Shown piece by piece: positions 1-10,777 of a stretch of 64,000 nucleotides of DNA. Source of the stretch: Seiridium cupressi (taxonomy: Eukaryota; Ascomycota; Sordariomycetes; Amphisphaeriales; Sporocadaceae); contig JARVKI010000030.1 of assembly GCA_036674765.1 (NCBI GenBank), positions 310,001 to 374,000 of the forward strand, read 5' to 3'. The first letter of the stretch is position 1, and each line of letters opens with the position of its first letter. Under the pieces are notes generated by a model, which had not been told where the DNA came from, searched no databases, and worked only from the letters and a program-made list of their open reading frames with translations. A program made the translations under genes and the position numbers.

Positions 1-170
1 GCCCCAATCAATTGGGGAACTTATAAGAAAAGAAAGAGAATGGAGGCTTTCTAAGGTTATAGCTAGCGAAGGCATGATTGCTGCCGTGCCGTTAATAGAA
101 GACATAACACACAAGGATACTATTACTGGACATCACCACGTACCCGTTATACCTTTTCAACAATCTCCTC

Positions 171-632
171 TTATGCGGCGACCGCTTCTCGGTTTACGCG
201 AGGCTGCGTTTCTTGCAGTGTCCATCCTCGTGTAAGCCATCTGCTCTGGTGAAACTCGGACTCCCACGTCGATCGTGCCGCTTCGTCCGGTTTACAATCG
301 GCAGATCGAACGTCTGCAAGGTATACGTAGCATTTTTGCACATTCTGATACCAACGAAACATAGAATTAATCTTTTTTATAAGTTCCGCAGATCTCGTCT
401 TATCGATGCAACACGTATCCATTTAGAAATATTCCAGACCATGGATCTTTGCTTGTTAACCGCGGAATACTATCTTTTGATGACTAAGCTTTTCTTTTCC
501 CTTAGTTTCTATAATTTCCCGCAAAGTAACTTCGTCATCCTCGGCATCCCAGGTGTGGAACTATATAACATGAAAATGAATATCATGTGTGAGGTCCTTG
601 GTGATGATCAATCCGCCACCAGCTCGAGCTGA
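171..632 (-). pseudogene. HET-domain protein, N-terminal relic
   Basis: The minus strand carries the start of a heterokaryon-incompatibility (HET) domain. A W-D-A-E-D-D-E-V-T motif (the usual HTWxDDEVTF) lies near 550. It is followed by QAKIHGLEYF and then by DTCCIDK, INSMFRWY and SRWLTRGWTLQE, all family landmarks. One reading frame runs through, but it is cut by stops at 561-563 (TAG), 456-458 (TAA) and 423-425 (TAA). The TAA at 456 sits where the family has Gln (GQQAK) and the one at 423 where it has Trp (YFW). After WTLQE the similarity ends and the frame stops near 171, so the C-terminal part is gone or lies in degenerate sequence at 1-170. The N-terminal border near 632 is approximate. 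Family assignment is firm at motif level; the gene is dead. Confidence 0.8.
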
Positions 633-2940
633 AGTAATCGCATCGTCGTCGCGGGAGTTGAAAAATGCGTAATCGGCTATTCCAGAGTTATGCGTACTCT
701 AGTTAAAGGCCATCATCGCATCGAAAGTTCCTGCGGAAGTTATTGCAATCCTGCCAGAGAAAGTTAGACGTCCACCTGTTTGAAGTGGCTGAGGCTGAAT
801 TGACCAACGAACTCTTCCAATGGGACGTGGCAACCGCGTCGAGTGCGGGGGTCTTTTGGCCTGGCCAATCTGAGACCATCTTGAAGTTGACTTGTGATAT
901 AGACGGCGATAGCAAGAATGCATAATCTCCTTGCGAAAGGCGGTACTGTAAAGAAAACACGTTTGGGTGTTCCGCACAATTAGATTCGGTCCTGACTCAA
1001 TGGCAAGTCTTCGCTTGATTTCAGCTTCATAGGGCCCGTGGACTTATTAAGCCTCACCACTTAAAGGCTGAAACGACTTGGGGGCTGAAAAGATGTATAT
1101 GGAGAGCTGAAAACATGCATCGTGAAGATGCGTGCGCGTCAGGCGTTACTCAAACTTCTATGTGCTCTCTGCTGTCGATGAGAGTCGAGAGGGTTTGATC
1201 CTGTTTTGACCTAAGAGCTCGACCAGCCAATGCTCGCTGCCACACAATGCTGGGCCTGTTTTTCCTTATCGCACAACTCCCTCTTTCGCCGGCTCTGCCC
1301 GTCTCCGAGACAACGCCTCAGTTGGACAACCTCCATCTGCTAACAAAATCGTACTGTAAACTAAGAAGCTGTCACAAGCTTAGAAGTTGCGTCGCGCTGA
1401 CAACGTGTGATTGTATCGGCCTTGGCGCTCATTGCCATCTATCGATAACCAGAGGAACCTGATTGATGCCGCTGGCGTTGCTGGAGCACACAGAATGCTG
1501 CCGTCGGAATACGGCAACGACATGCAAAACCGTAAGGTCGCTACTATTGTAATTTAGCAGTCCAGATTTCCTTTCGAAAATCCCTGGATGGAAAGGTTGC
1601 TCGCATGCCATCGATGTGATATATCATTATGTGGGAGTGTGCGACTTACAAAGCAGATCGACCGACAGAGCCGGGGTATTCAACACTCGGTACGATAGGA
1701 AAAGGCATCAATGCGCGAGACGAGAAGAAACAATACGCATAGGCTCGTGATCAGTTAGTTAATCACCGGTAACGAGTCACGAGAGCACCGTGAGCATGGT
1801 TCGGAGTATTTTGCCTGGCTTCTGGCGTGCCATTTGATCCATAACGCAATCTCGATTGTTCTGGCGTTGCCTTTGCTTGATATTTATTATTAAAGTGCAA
1901 CTTTCTCGGTTTGCTTTCGGAGAGCCAGGCTTTGAACTCTGCTCTTCAATAGATCCTATTATTGGCGCTCCGTACATTCTAACTCACCTTTATTTCTGGC
2001 AGGTAATCCCCTGATTTTGTGAGCCGGCCCTGCCAACGTTTGATACTCATATGAGACTTCAAGTCCCCTGGAAGCTACCCTAAGACTTGGCATTCTCTGT
2101 AAAATATGCCTATAGCTCGGTTGCTACGACGGATTAAGGCGTTCAGGTATGTGGCCATTTTGCCGGGTAACCAAGGTTTTATGGCCTTTATAACCCCCTG
2201 AGGAGCTGCATAGTTTGACGTAAATTGCTCTTTCCTTGGGGACTGTCATATACTCGTGGCTTATGATACACACCAAGGAGGTACAGGAGCGTACAGCTTG
2301 GGTGGCTCGTGGTGGTGCAGCGTCCCCAGCAGTAGCAGCCATTTGGGCCAGCCTCGGGAGTTTGAAGCCCCTTGAGCTCTAGACTACATAGTTACAATGT
2401 AGTCTAATCCATTACCTGCAGTGATGGTGCTAGCGGCCACCATCGGTTTTCAATCCGTATTGCCGCAAGAATTAAAGCCAGGGATCCAGTCCTTGAAGCC
2501 CTCCAATAATATCGCTACAGTACTTGCTGTCTGAAGTAGGTTCATTGCCTCCGGCGAGTGTCATGTGTGCGTGCATGTATGCTGGTCTAACGGTGCCGTC
2601 GCGGCAAAGCATGACTTTAGGACAGTACAATGCAGGCTGGACCCGGGCCAGGCTTTGGGGAGGGTTGCGAAACGGACAAATGTTCCCCGACCATCGAAAA
2701 TGACGGTCCAATAGCACTGCCGCAATTCGCACAGCACGGCCAATTGTCCATCTGGATACCACCATAGGTGATATAAACCCTGGTAACGTAAGGCTGCTAC
2801 CATTCTAGCGATGCAACGAGAACGCTAATCAATGTGCTAGACTACCACACACTAGTGCAGCAATAAGCACCACAGCTGCCAGCTCGTTTATTTTTACACT
2901 AGCAGCGGCTACCCTTGTTCGAAACACATGGCCCCCAAAA
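633..2940. other. Intergenic, no supported gene
   Basis: Only short overlapping frames are present (for example 703-960 minus, 2472-2765 minus) and none shows a motif I recognise. It may hold further degraded HET-gene sequence next to the relic on its left, but I cannot show that. Confidence 0.5.
2381..2405. repeat. Perfect 9-bp inverted repeat
   Basis: Arms AGACTACAT and ATGTAGTCT flank a 7-base spacer. It could form a small hairpin. There is no gene nearby and no known role. Confidence 0.6.
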
Positions 2941-3069
2941 ATGATTAACGGAAGGATGATTGAACCTCCGTTTCTCGGCTCTCCTCTCGATCTTACGCTC
3001 CATAATCTCCAAAAGAGTACTCGCAGTTTTTCGTGGCATTGCACAACTACTCTTTCGCTCGACAAAAAC

Positions 3070-5099
3070 ATGAAGCAGACCGTTCCCAAGGTCAACGAGC
3101 ATCACGCGATCAATGTCGTTCATGAAGGTGACCAACATCCACCAACCCCCATTGAAGAAGATATGCGGCAGGAGCCTCTTCTCCGACCATCAGATGAAAA
3201 GCCCGCGAAGCCACGATTATTCAATGACTCTAGCACCAACACATCTAAAGGAAGAGAGCGCTTCAGCTCGTCATGGTGGTGGTGGGAAATTGGTGGCGCC
3301 ATTTTAGCCTTGATCGGTCTGTTCATGACCATTGCAGTTCTTGCCACCCTGGACAACAAGCCAGTTGACGACTGGAAATACAACATCCAACCCAGCTCGC
3401 TTCTCTCGACCCTCACTACCGTGGGAAAGACGGGAGTGATGCTTGTACTAGGTTCGTGTGTATCGCAGCTGAAATGGCTGCACTTTCAGCAACCCAATAG
3501 GCTGAGTCATCTCAAAATCTACGACGACGTGAGCAGAGCCAGCCCAGTGGGTGCAGCACAAATGTTTTGGAAGATCGGTTGCCGACCATTCAAGTTACGA
3601 CTGGATATCGTTGCCACTGCATTTGCTCTCGTGTCGCTGTTGTCTTTGGCCATTGATCCGATGATACAACAGATATTGGGTGTGCAGCAGCAGGATCTTC
3701 AGCTCAAAAACGTTACGGCAGCCGTCGGGTCCAGCCGTGCATACATTTCTAATGTGAGCTTCGATATCGCTGCAGACAACTTCTCGAATGACGTGGATTG
3801 TATGTACTCTTCTATACGTGTTGTTCTTTATTTCAGGGGACTAACCACATGTTGCGTATAGCCAACACGAATGCACCTCTTATCCTTCAAATGGCGTTGC
3901 TGAATCAACTTTCGAGCGCTTCCGTTCGGCCAGACCTGAGCTGCCCATATCCAGCTACTCGATGCGAGTTCAGAAATATCACATCGCTTGGTCTGTGTAG
4001 GAATTACACGGATGTGACTGACATTAGTGATCGTACTTGTCGGGCACATCGTTACTCTGCTAGCACTATCAACCGATACACACCACCTCCCCCTCCGAAC
4101 TACATAAACTGCGATTACACAGTAAAGGGCGTAAACAACTATCGCAACTTGACGGTGAATTTTGGTGGTGATCAAGGCGCCACTTTCGATTGGTTCAGAT
4201 CGGTATTGGATATCATCCAGTTGGAAGGTGTCGAAGATGGAGGGCCGTTTGACATCGCTCGAATGTTTTTCATCCGGGTAAATGATGGTGTCGAAAATGA
4301 CCTCTTTCTACGAAATACGTCGCTCCCTGTACCCACGGCACAGATAGCGATGGCAAATTGGTACTGGTGTGCACAAACATACGATCACATCTCAATGCAA
4401 GACGGCAAGCTGACCGGAATGACAACTGCCTCAACAGACCCGTTGATACCAGGAGAGATTTCAACTGACAACGGCGCTGTTTGGAGTTTTTATGGGCATA
4501 AGCCAGATGACCAAGATTACTATTCCAACTTCCTGGTCTCGGAATTTATGGATCACTTTTTCCTCCTCGACACTAAAAATCCGCACTTACTGAATGCCTC
4601 TTCATTAGGCGCATTGCATCCCCAGGTCTACAAGGGTGGCCAACCAGGCCAGGATAATTCAAGCCTTGAGGGGTACACCGACGACCTGTTTGGAATGGCA
4701 AATTTCATGAGCTACGCCAACTGGGGCGAGATTACACAGAACGTCGCTACTGCAATCACCAACGAAGTACTCACGAACGGCGACAACCTCAATTTTACAG
4801 ATACTAACGGTACAGCCTTCGTCAATACGGTATACTATCACGTACAATGGCCATGGCTCGTTTTGCCGCTATTGGAGGCTGTAGCAACAGTGGCGCTGCT
4901 GGCTGTCACTATTTGGCTCAATCGATTGCCGGTGCTCAAATCGTCGAGTACGGCGATGATGGTACATGGCTTAGAAGACATATCAGATCTCAAAATTGCA
5001 GGCATCGAAACCACAGACAAATGGGAGAGGGTAGGTGATGGGATGAAAGTTAAATGGCAGGAGGACGAGCAGGGCTGGACAAGACTGACGAGGGCATGA
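3070..5099 (+). CDS. DUF3176-family integral membrane protein
   Basis: Two exons, 3070-3799 and 3862-5099, joined by a 62-base intron (GTATGT..ATAG), give about 655 residues. The DUF3176 core is clear: a WWWEIGG segment followed by a hydrophobic helix (ALIGLFMTIAVLATL), DDWKYNIQPSSLLSTL, a second hydrophobic stretch and the LHFQQPNRLSHLKIYDD motif. The middle is a Cys-rich, probably extracellular region (CEFRNITSLGLC, CRAHRYSAST). Near the C-terminus there is a further helix (LVLPLLEAVATVALLAVTIWL), then a short polar tail. The frame is also open upstream to an ATG at 2941, which would add 43 residues; 3070 was chosen because the segment before it looks non-conserved. DUF3176 proteins are common in Pezizomycotina and their role is unknown. 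I see no damage. Confidence 0.85.
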
Positions 5100-5569
5100 T
5101 TTTCTGTATCAGCAATAGCACATTCAGAACTGAAGGTGGTCGAGCAGAGTTTGGAGATCTTAGTATGCCATGTTTACATGCCGTAGGTCTAGCACACTTC
5201 ACAAATACCCTGGCTATCAGGTCGATTATAGACGAGACCCGCATCTACTATATCGTGCTGGTAGCCCCGTTCCAGAGCCGTACTGTCTTGCTGCCCGATG
5301 CCGATGCTAGCGGCCTCAAATCGGGCGGGAATTCTGGCGAAATACTCACTTCCGATCCTCTTCATAGTAACTAGGGTCGAATACTGGCGAGTCAAGTCAA
5401 AAATGCCCATCTTCTATCAATGCAAGCAACATACTGTCTGAGATCTTTCAAGAATCAGGACTGCGGCTTCGGGTGCACTTCTGTATACTTGATCATAGGT
5501 ACATATAATGACTCCTTAAGCGTTCTGAGCCCTGGTATCAGCTTCTCCATTCCCGGCAGTACTCCTCCT
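5100..5569. other. Intergenic between two 3' ends
   Basis: About 470 bases separate the stops of the DUF3176 gene (plus) and the monooxygenase relic (minus). Short open frames on both strands have no recognisable motif; nothing is supported. Confidence 0.5.
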
Positions 5570-6935
5570 CTATTTAGCCTGTCTAGCGTCTTTAAGCCCT
5601 GTGTCAAGTACAGCGTAGGCATCATAGCCAAAAAGCTCATCCAGAAACTCTTTTCGGGACCTAATATTGATATGTCCCGGCCAGACCCCTGGATGGGCTA
5701 GCAGCCACTCATCACGTTTGGTTTGTTCCGGTCCATCGTCCATCTGTGTGAGCCAGCGGCTACTCACGCTTGCTTCGGCTCTCCTGGCAGCGCATTTGAT
5801 TCGGACCCTTTCATACAGCTCTAGAGCCTTTGGGAGCTTACTTGGATCGCAAAACTCAGATTCAGCAAGTATCCCTCCTAGAACGGTTGCATCCTCGATC
5901 CCCATAGCCGCGTCTTGCGCTAAATATGGGGTCATGGCGTGGGCGGCATCGCCAATGAGGCACAAGTTTTGGGAAGGATGAGTCCAGGATGGAATTTCGT
6001 GGTAAGTATACAACTGGGACTCTTTAGCTTCCACTTAGATCTTGGATGGAACGGGAAGACTGACCCTCCATTGAAGAACCTTGTCAACGTGGGAAAGTAT
6101 AGTATGCAGTCTGGCCCCCCAGCCTTGGAACGCCTTTCGCACGTCTTCGCCAGTGCCTACCGCCTGATTTATGCCATCTGGCAATTTGCCGTTGATATCA
6201 CGACTGAGCATACTTAGTGTTTAGCTCAAAGGTAAGATTTAGTTGGGACAGGTAGCTTACGTGAAGACGAAATTGATCAATTTCTCATTACCGCCTTCGA
6301 GTAAGTAAGACAGAACCGTGCCGTAGGGTCCAATCCAATGGTTACTGCGTGGAGTCGTGACTAGATCCTCTAGCTCGGGGATACCCTCTAATTTCTCGAC
6401 AGGTAATGTTACTTTGTAGACCATCTGGCCGGTCGGTTGTGGTGGACTGCGGTAGCCAAGGACGACCTCTCGGCATGTCAAATGCAACCCATCTGATGCT
6501 ACTATGAGATCAGCAGTCAAATTATCGCCTCCCTGCAGTATCACCGCTGGTTTGTCTGGCTCAAACATCACAACCCGACTGTCTAGCAGAATTTGAATGC
6601 CGCGCTCATTGGCGCGTTGACTTAGACCGCGGTGGAAGTCCGCCCGGTGAATGTGCCTCGAACCGGTGTTAATTGTGATATCACGTCACGGTCGTTGAGT
6701 GTTTCATACCAGTAGGGTGAGCCACACTGCTCTCTCGCTGGCTCCTTGAGGGGACACTCAACTTGTTTTTGGCCATTTCCCCATCGCACCATTCGCAAGT
6801 CGATCGGCTCTGTGCAGTAGTTCTCCACATACTTCTCGACGCCTAGATGACGCAGGATTGGAGATGCGTTGGGTGATAGTTGAATCCCTGCGCCAATGTA
6901 GGCATCTGGTAGCTGCTTGCCCCAAATTGGCTGTA
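5570..6935 (-). pseudogene. FAD monooxygenase (salicylate-hydroxylase type), 5'-truncated
   Basis: Minus-strand exons at about 6935-6710, 6656-6261, 6212-6065 and 6019-5570 join in phase through introns of 53, 48 and 45 bases. The product matches the middle and end of class-A flavin monooxygenases. It has the GAGIQLSPNA segment, a HRADFHRGL helix, the DG-type motif LIVASDGLHLTCRE, and the C-terminal FAD motif GDAAHAMTPYLAQDAAMGIED. The N-terminal Rossmann GxGxxG, which binds the ADP of FAD and normally lies about 40 residues before GAGIQLSPNA, is absent. Upstream of 6935 the sequence becomes AT-rich (TATAATATTCATATAAT) without a coding match. The 45-base third intron contains an in-frame TAA, so it is either a very short intron or a nonsense lesion. 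Without the Rossmann motif the protein should not bind FAD. Any substrate is unknown. Confidence 0.75.
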
Positions 6936-7419
6936 ATCTAATTGGTTAACCCACCAAGACCCACCTACAGCAGTCAGTTACCGCTAACTACATTGTAATA
7001 TTATATGAATATTATATGCTTTAAACCAAAAGACTTTAAACACGATTTTAGGTCTTAATAAACTCGGCATCCCGTCTGCTTGGCCTCAGATAAGTTGGGA
7101 ACCTCCGGCTGAATACGAAGGACTCCAGTCGCAGCTCCGGCACTAAAAATGGAGCCCTGCCCCGACCTTGCCCGGCCGCTAACTTTGACGTCCCTGCGCG
7201 CGGCCCTCCGTTCCTCGATCTCCCATTGACTCGACCAATATCGAGAGACGAGGTACCTCAAACCCGGGCGGTCTCTAACAGGAGACCTTGCGTTGAGAAA
7301 CGCATTTGCCCTGACGATTCACGCGCCATTTTCGGCTCACGCAACTTTCCAAACCCAATCCTTAACCAAACTCCCCATCAAAGTCATGCAACCAAAAACG
7401 CCACTTTGCTGCAAGCAAC
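6936..7419. other. AT-rich patch and likely kinase promoter
   Basis: Bases 6990-7060 are strongly AT-rich and mark the broken 5' edge of the monooxygenase relic. From about 7070 composition returns to normal up to the kinase ATG at 7420. I see no gene. Confidence 0.5.
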
Positions 7420-8878
7420 ATGCCAGATCCCAGATTTCCTATGGTGGAAAGTCTAGCGCCGAGAGATCAAGGCTCAGCAGCCGCGTCTGCTGCCCAGCAA
7501 CCCGCAGAGCCAGCAGAGCCATCAGATGTGCGACATGGCGGGACAGCCTCAGTAGGTCTGTCTGACGAGGTGACTGTGGAAGAGGGTTCGGGCGCATACA
7601 AACCTGGCCATTTCCACCCTGTGTATATTGGCGACATCTTCAATGAGAGGTATTTAGTTTTGAACAAGCTACGCTATGGCTTGTACTCAACGGTGTGGCT
7701 GGTGAGAGATATGTCTTCGCCGTGAGTCGTCCTCATCCCTTCAAAATCTTGTCAGACTAACGACTTTCTGCTCCCTAGAGAGGACGAGGGCAATGCCTAT
7801 TATGCTCTGAAGGTATTGAGTGCGGAGTGTTATGGCACCGACAAGGACATTTTCGAACGAGAGATTCTGCGACACCTTCGTGACGCTGACAAGACGCATG
7901 TCGGTTATAAGTACATCTGCCATCTTGTCGACGACTTTGAGCACCGCGGCCCGAACGGGACCCACGTGTGTTTGGTCCTGGAGCTAATGGGAAAGACCCT
8001 GAAGACATTCGGCACTTTATTCAAAAAGACTATGGTACCAAATCCACTCATGAGACGATTTACCTTCTATCTCCTTGCTGGACTTGATTATACCCATGAC
8101 AGTAACGTAGTCCATACAGGTAATTATCAACCAAAACACCTCGCGTTTGACCTCTGACCTGGATGCTAACAGTTTTTCAAATCAAGACATTAAGCCAGAC
8201 AATATCTTCGTCAAGGTCCGAGACAAATCGCTCATCGAGTCCCAATATCTAAAGCAAGTCCCGGCTCCAATCCAGGAGAGGCTTGCTGGCAAGTATCTTC
8301 CAATCCCATCGCAGCCCCTGAAACGGTTCTACTTCATACCCGACCAGTCATTTTTGGACTTTGAGGTGGCCATTGGCGACTGGGGCGTCTCCTTATGGGC
8401 TGATAACCACCTTACCGAGCTCATCCAACCCGTCGCACTTCGCGCACCCGAAGTCCTCATCAAAGCACCTTGGGATGCTACAACTGACTGGTGGAACCTC
8501 GGCGCCATGATTCTGGAAGTGTTCCGCTGCGTGCGCATGTTTGATGGCCGAGGCCCCCCTCATGGTCACTATGAGCTGAAGCAACACCTTCGTGAGATAG
8601 TCGCGTACTTCGGTCCGTTTCCGAAAGGGCTGCTGGAGAAGGGAGATGCCGAACCTGTGGAGACTTACTTTGACGAGTCTGGCCATGTATTGGGCTGTCC
8701 CGCTCTGGAATTGCCAAGTCTCGAATCAGACGATTACATGGATGACCTTGACGAGGAAAACCGCAAAAGCTTCGTGTCGTTCCTTTATGCGCTCATGAAG
8801 ATCGATCCGAAAGAACGCCTATCGACTATGGACCTCTTACGACACCCATGGCTGGGTATAGTGGGGCTCCGATCTTGA
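7420..8878 (+). CDS. SRPK-like serine/threonine protein kinase
   Basis: Three exons, 7420-7721, 7779-8119 and 8187-8878 (introns of 57 and 67 bases; the second holds a GCTAAC branch site), encode 444 residues. The fold is that of the SR-protein kinase family: GDIFNERYLVLNKLRYGLYSTVW (Gly-loop region, with the loop glycines partly replaced), YYALKVL with the ATP-binding Lys, LVLELMGKTL hinge, and HTDIKPDN in place of HRDxKxxN, as usual in SRPKs. GDWG stands in for DFG, RAPEVL for APE, and PWDATTDWWNLGAMILE follows. The C-lobe ends with DPKERLSTMDLLRHPWL. SRPK-type kinases phosphorylate Arg/Ser-rich proteins; fungal genomes carry many such expanded copies whose substrates are unknown. The first 60 residues are Ala/Pro/Ser-rich and probably disordered. 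The frame is intact. Confidence 0.88.
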
Positions 8879-10053
8879 ACACTTACATTGCGCATTGTAT
8901 GAGGTACAAAGACGGACTAGCCAAGACCAACCGCGGTCATGTCACTAAGGACATGTAAAGGACGATGTTAGGTCGACTGGATGTTTATTGGACTGTGTTC
9001 AATGAGTTCCATCAGATATTGTATATTGATAATTCAATACATGGCCAGTAACCCTAACCCTAAGGCTTTAGAAGGGTACAATACATCATCTGTCAGGCTT
9101 AGCTACCACGGCCCTACTTCACTTGCACGTCATGTAAATACTTCAGGCAATTGGGTTTTGACCTGACTTATATACCGGGTTATCTGATGGTCCGAATGAA
9201 ATAATTAGTTATAAATAAGACTGAGGTTTAATTGATCACGGAAGGTCCAGACAAAAGTCATGGCCTGACGAGACAATACCTCAAATCCGACGCCAACAGG
9301 TGTTAACTCGAAGCCAGCTCCCTGAGTGTCATAAGACCGCTGCATTATTCTCTCTGCGACGCTGATGCTACTTATGTCGACATCGCTCGGAGGTGAGCTC
9401 CCGCTCTGCAATGGACTGCGAATTATATCACCGAGCTTTGCCGCATACTCACGATGAGAATCTAAGAAGTATCGCGTAATGCCCTTTAGGTACTCGCCCT
9501 GTTAAGCTTGGGCACGCTCCGCCCAGGACGACTGGGACTCAATGCGCTTTCCCCCGCCGGTTGTATATAGTCCCGGGGCGAAGTCAGGCGTCGATTAGGA
9601 GGGTGGTAGATATAGCCGCCACCCAAAGCTTACAGTACTAGTATGGTACCTACCCCGAGCCTTACAAGCAGCCATGATCCTTTTCCGTAATTGCCGTGCT
9701 GAACGTGAGGCCTGCGCTACGCGTAGTGGCTGGGCTGGTGACCGCGTTGCCAAGATAAGGCATGCCTATCGTGTCAGTGGCATGGGTGTGCGTGTCTACG
9801 AGTGGAGAATTACGCGGTTTTGTTCCGGTGCAAATTTCTCTGGTATAGAAGCAACTTCCTCCTAGCATCCAAAAACAGGTCGGCTAATCGGCTCATGGAC
9901 GATCGTTAGGAACTCTTTTGCCTGCTAATCTCAACATTAGAGTCTGAGTTATATACAAGTTTATCCTTTAGCATCCAACCATACATTTTATACTATACTA
10001 TAACAATCACATATCCATAACCATAAGACATATATATACTTTTGACGCTGGTG
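8879..10053. other. Intergenic with one unexplained open frame
   Basis: Near 9205-9500 on the minus strand a frame of about 98 codons is open and has gene-like composition (YLKGITRYFLDSHREYAAKL, then FELTPVGVGFEVL), but I cannot name a family. A frame at 9662-9868 (minus) contains YLGNAVTS, which faintly recalls the GNAV motif of fungal transferase-family acyltransferases. A 12-base CCCTAACCCTAA lies at 9052-9063. None is strong enough to call a gene. Confidence 0.35.
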
Positions 10054-10287
10054 TTAACTTATCCTTACCGCTAAGAGTGAACTTCCAATCCAGAATGTCC
10101 TAGCACGTACCTCTACCTCAATATCGGTGTCTGGCTGCTGAAAGGTGATTCCAGGATTAAACTTCTCCACGATGGGGCTAGGCCAATGTCCAAAACGTGG
10201 CGTGATATCAAATCGTAGCAGCAACATAGCTTCGACCATGGCACCTTTTGGCATAAGTAGGTTTCCGACTTCGAAGCCTGCTGACAA
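10054..10287 (-). pseudogene. Cytochrome P450, C-terminal scrap
   Basis: The minus frame contains EAMLLLRFDITP followed about 35 residues later by PDTDIEVEVRAR. This is the C-terminal beta-structure found after the haem loop in fungal P450s. The haem loop itself is not recognisable upstream (VGNLLMPKGAM stands where GxxLCPGRxFA would be, without the Cys). It lies about 500 bases downstream, in the same orientation, of a larger P450 pseudogene whose C-terminus has a similar FDIEVEL segment, so it could be a remnant of a tandem copy. Confidence 0.5.
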
Positions 10288-10476
10288 TCTAATGGCTTTT
10301 CTGTCGCACCGTCAGCTGGAAGTTGAAAGAGGCCCCGCTGCCTAAAGATTGACCAGTTTATGTACCTATGCGAAAATTACCATAAGCCCTAAATGTTGTC
10401 CCTATGGACTAATCGCAACTACCACGTTCTATTGATCAAGAAAGAGCTTATTTGTTGGAATATCAGGTTGCGGTTC

Positions 10477-10650
10477 CGTACGATAGTCTATATAGATAGA
10501 TGGCGCCGGTTCTGCCGGACTACCAGGCTCGGTACGGATACGTGATCACCGGTGATCACGTGACCGTCGTCGGCAGCCGGGAGCCGTCCGCCAGGACCGT
10601 GAACCCACGGTTTCGTACGAGGAGAAGACTCCTCTCTTCTCCTTCGTACG
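10477..10650. repeat. Palindrome and hairpin cluster
   Basis: A perfect 22-bp palindrome lies at 10540-10561 (half-site ACGTGATCACC followed by its reverse complement). An imperfect inverted repeat at 10614-10650 has arms CGTACGAGGAGAAG and CTTCTCCTTCGTACG around an 8-base loop. The 6-mer CGTACG recurs at 10477-10482, with the same flank (CGTACGATA) as at 10645. It could be the debris of a small inverted-repeat transposable element or a regulatory palindrome. No target-site duplication was identified. Confidence 0.55.
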
Positions 10651-10777
10651 ATACGCTGAATTGATATCATTTGTCGTCACCCCCTAAGAAGTTATGAATT
10701 GAATGGAGAGACCATTCTACATTATTAGTATTATTATTTGAGTGGTTTGCTTTCTAGCTGCTACATGAATCCTTGCT

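Noticed and set aside
703..960. Possible coding frame next to the HET relic
   Set aside because: Three overlapping frames of similar length exist here and none has a recognisable pattern.
9052..9063. Telomere-like CCCTAACCCTAA
   Set aside because: Only two units; expected by chance in 64 kb and no other sign of a chromosome end or fusion.
9662..9868. Possible acyltransferase scrap (YLGNAVTS)
   Set aside because: The match is a few residues long and no HxxxD or DFGWG motif was found around it.
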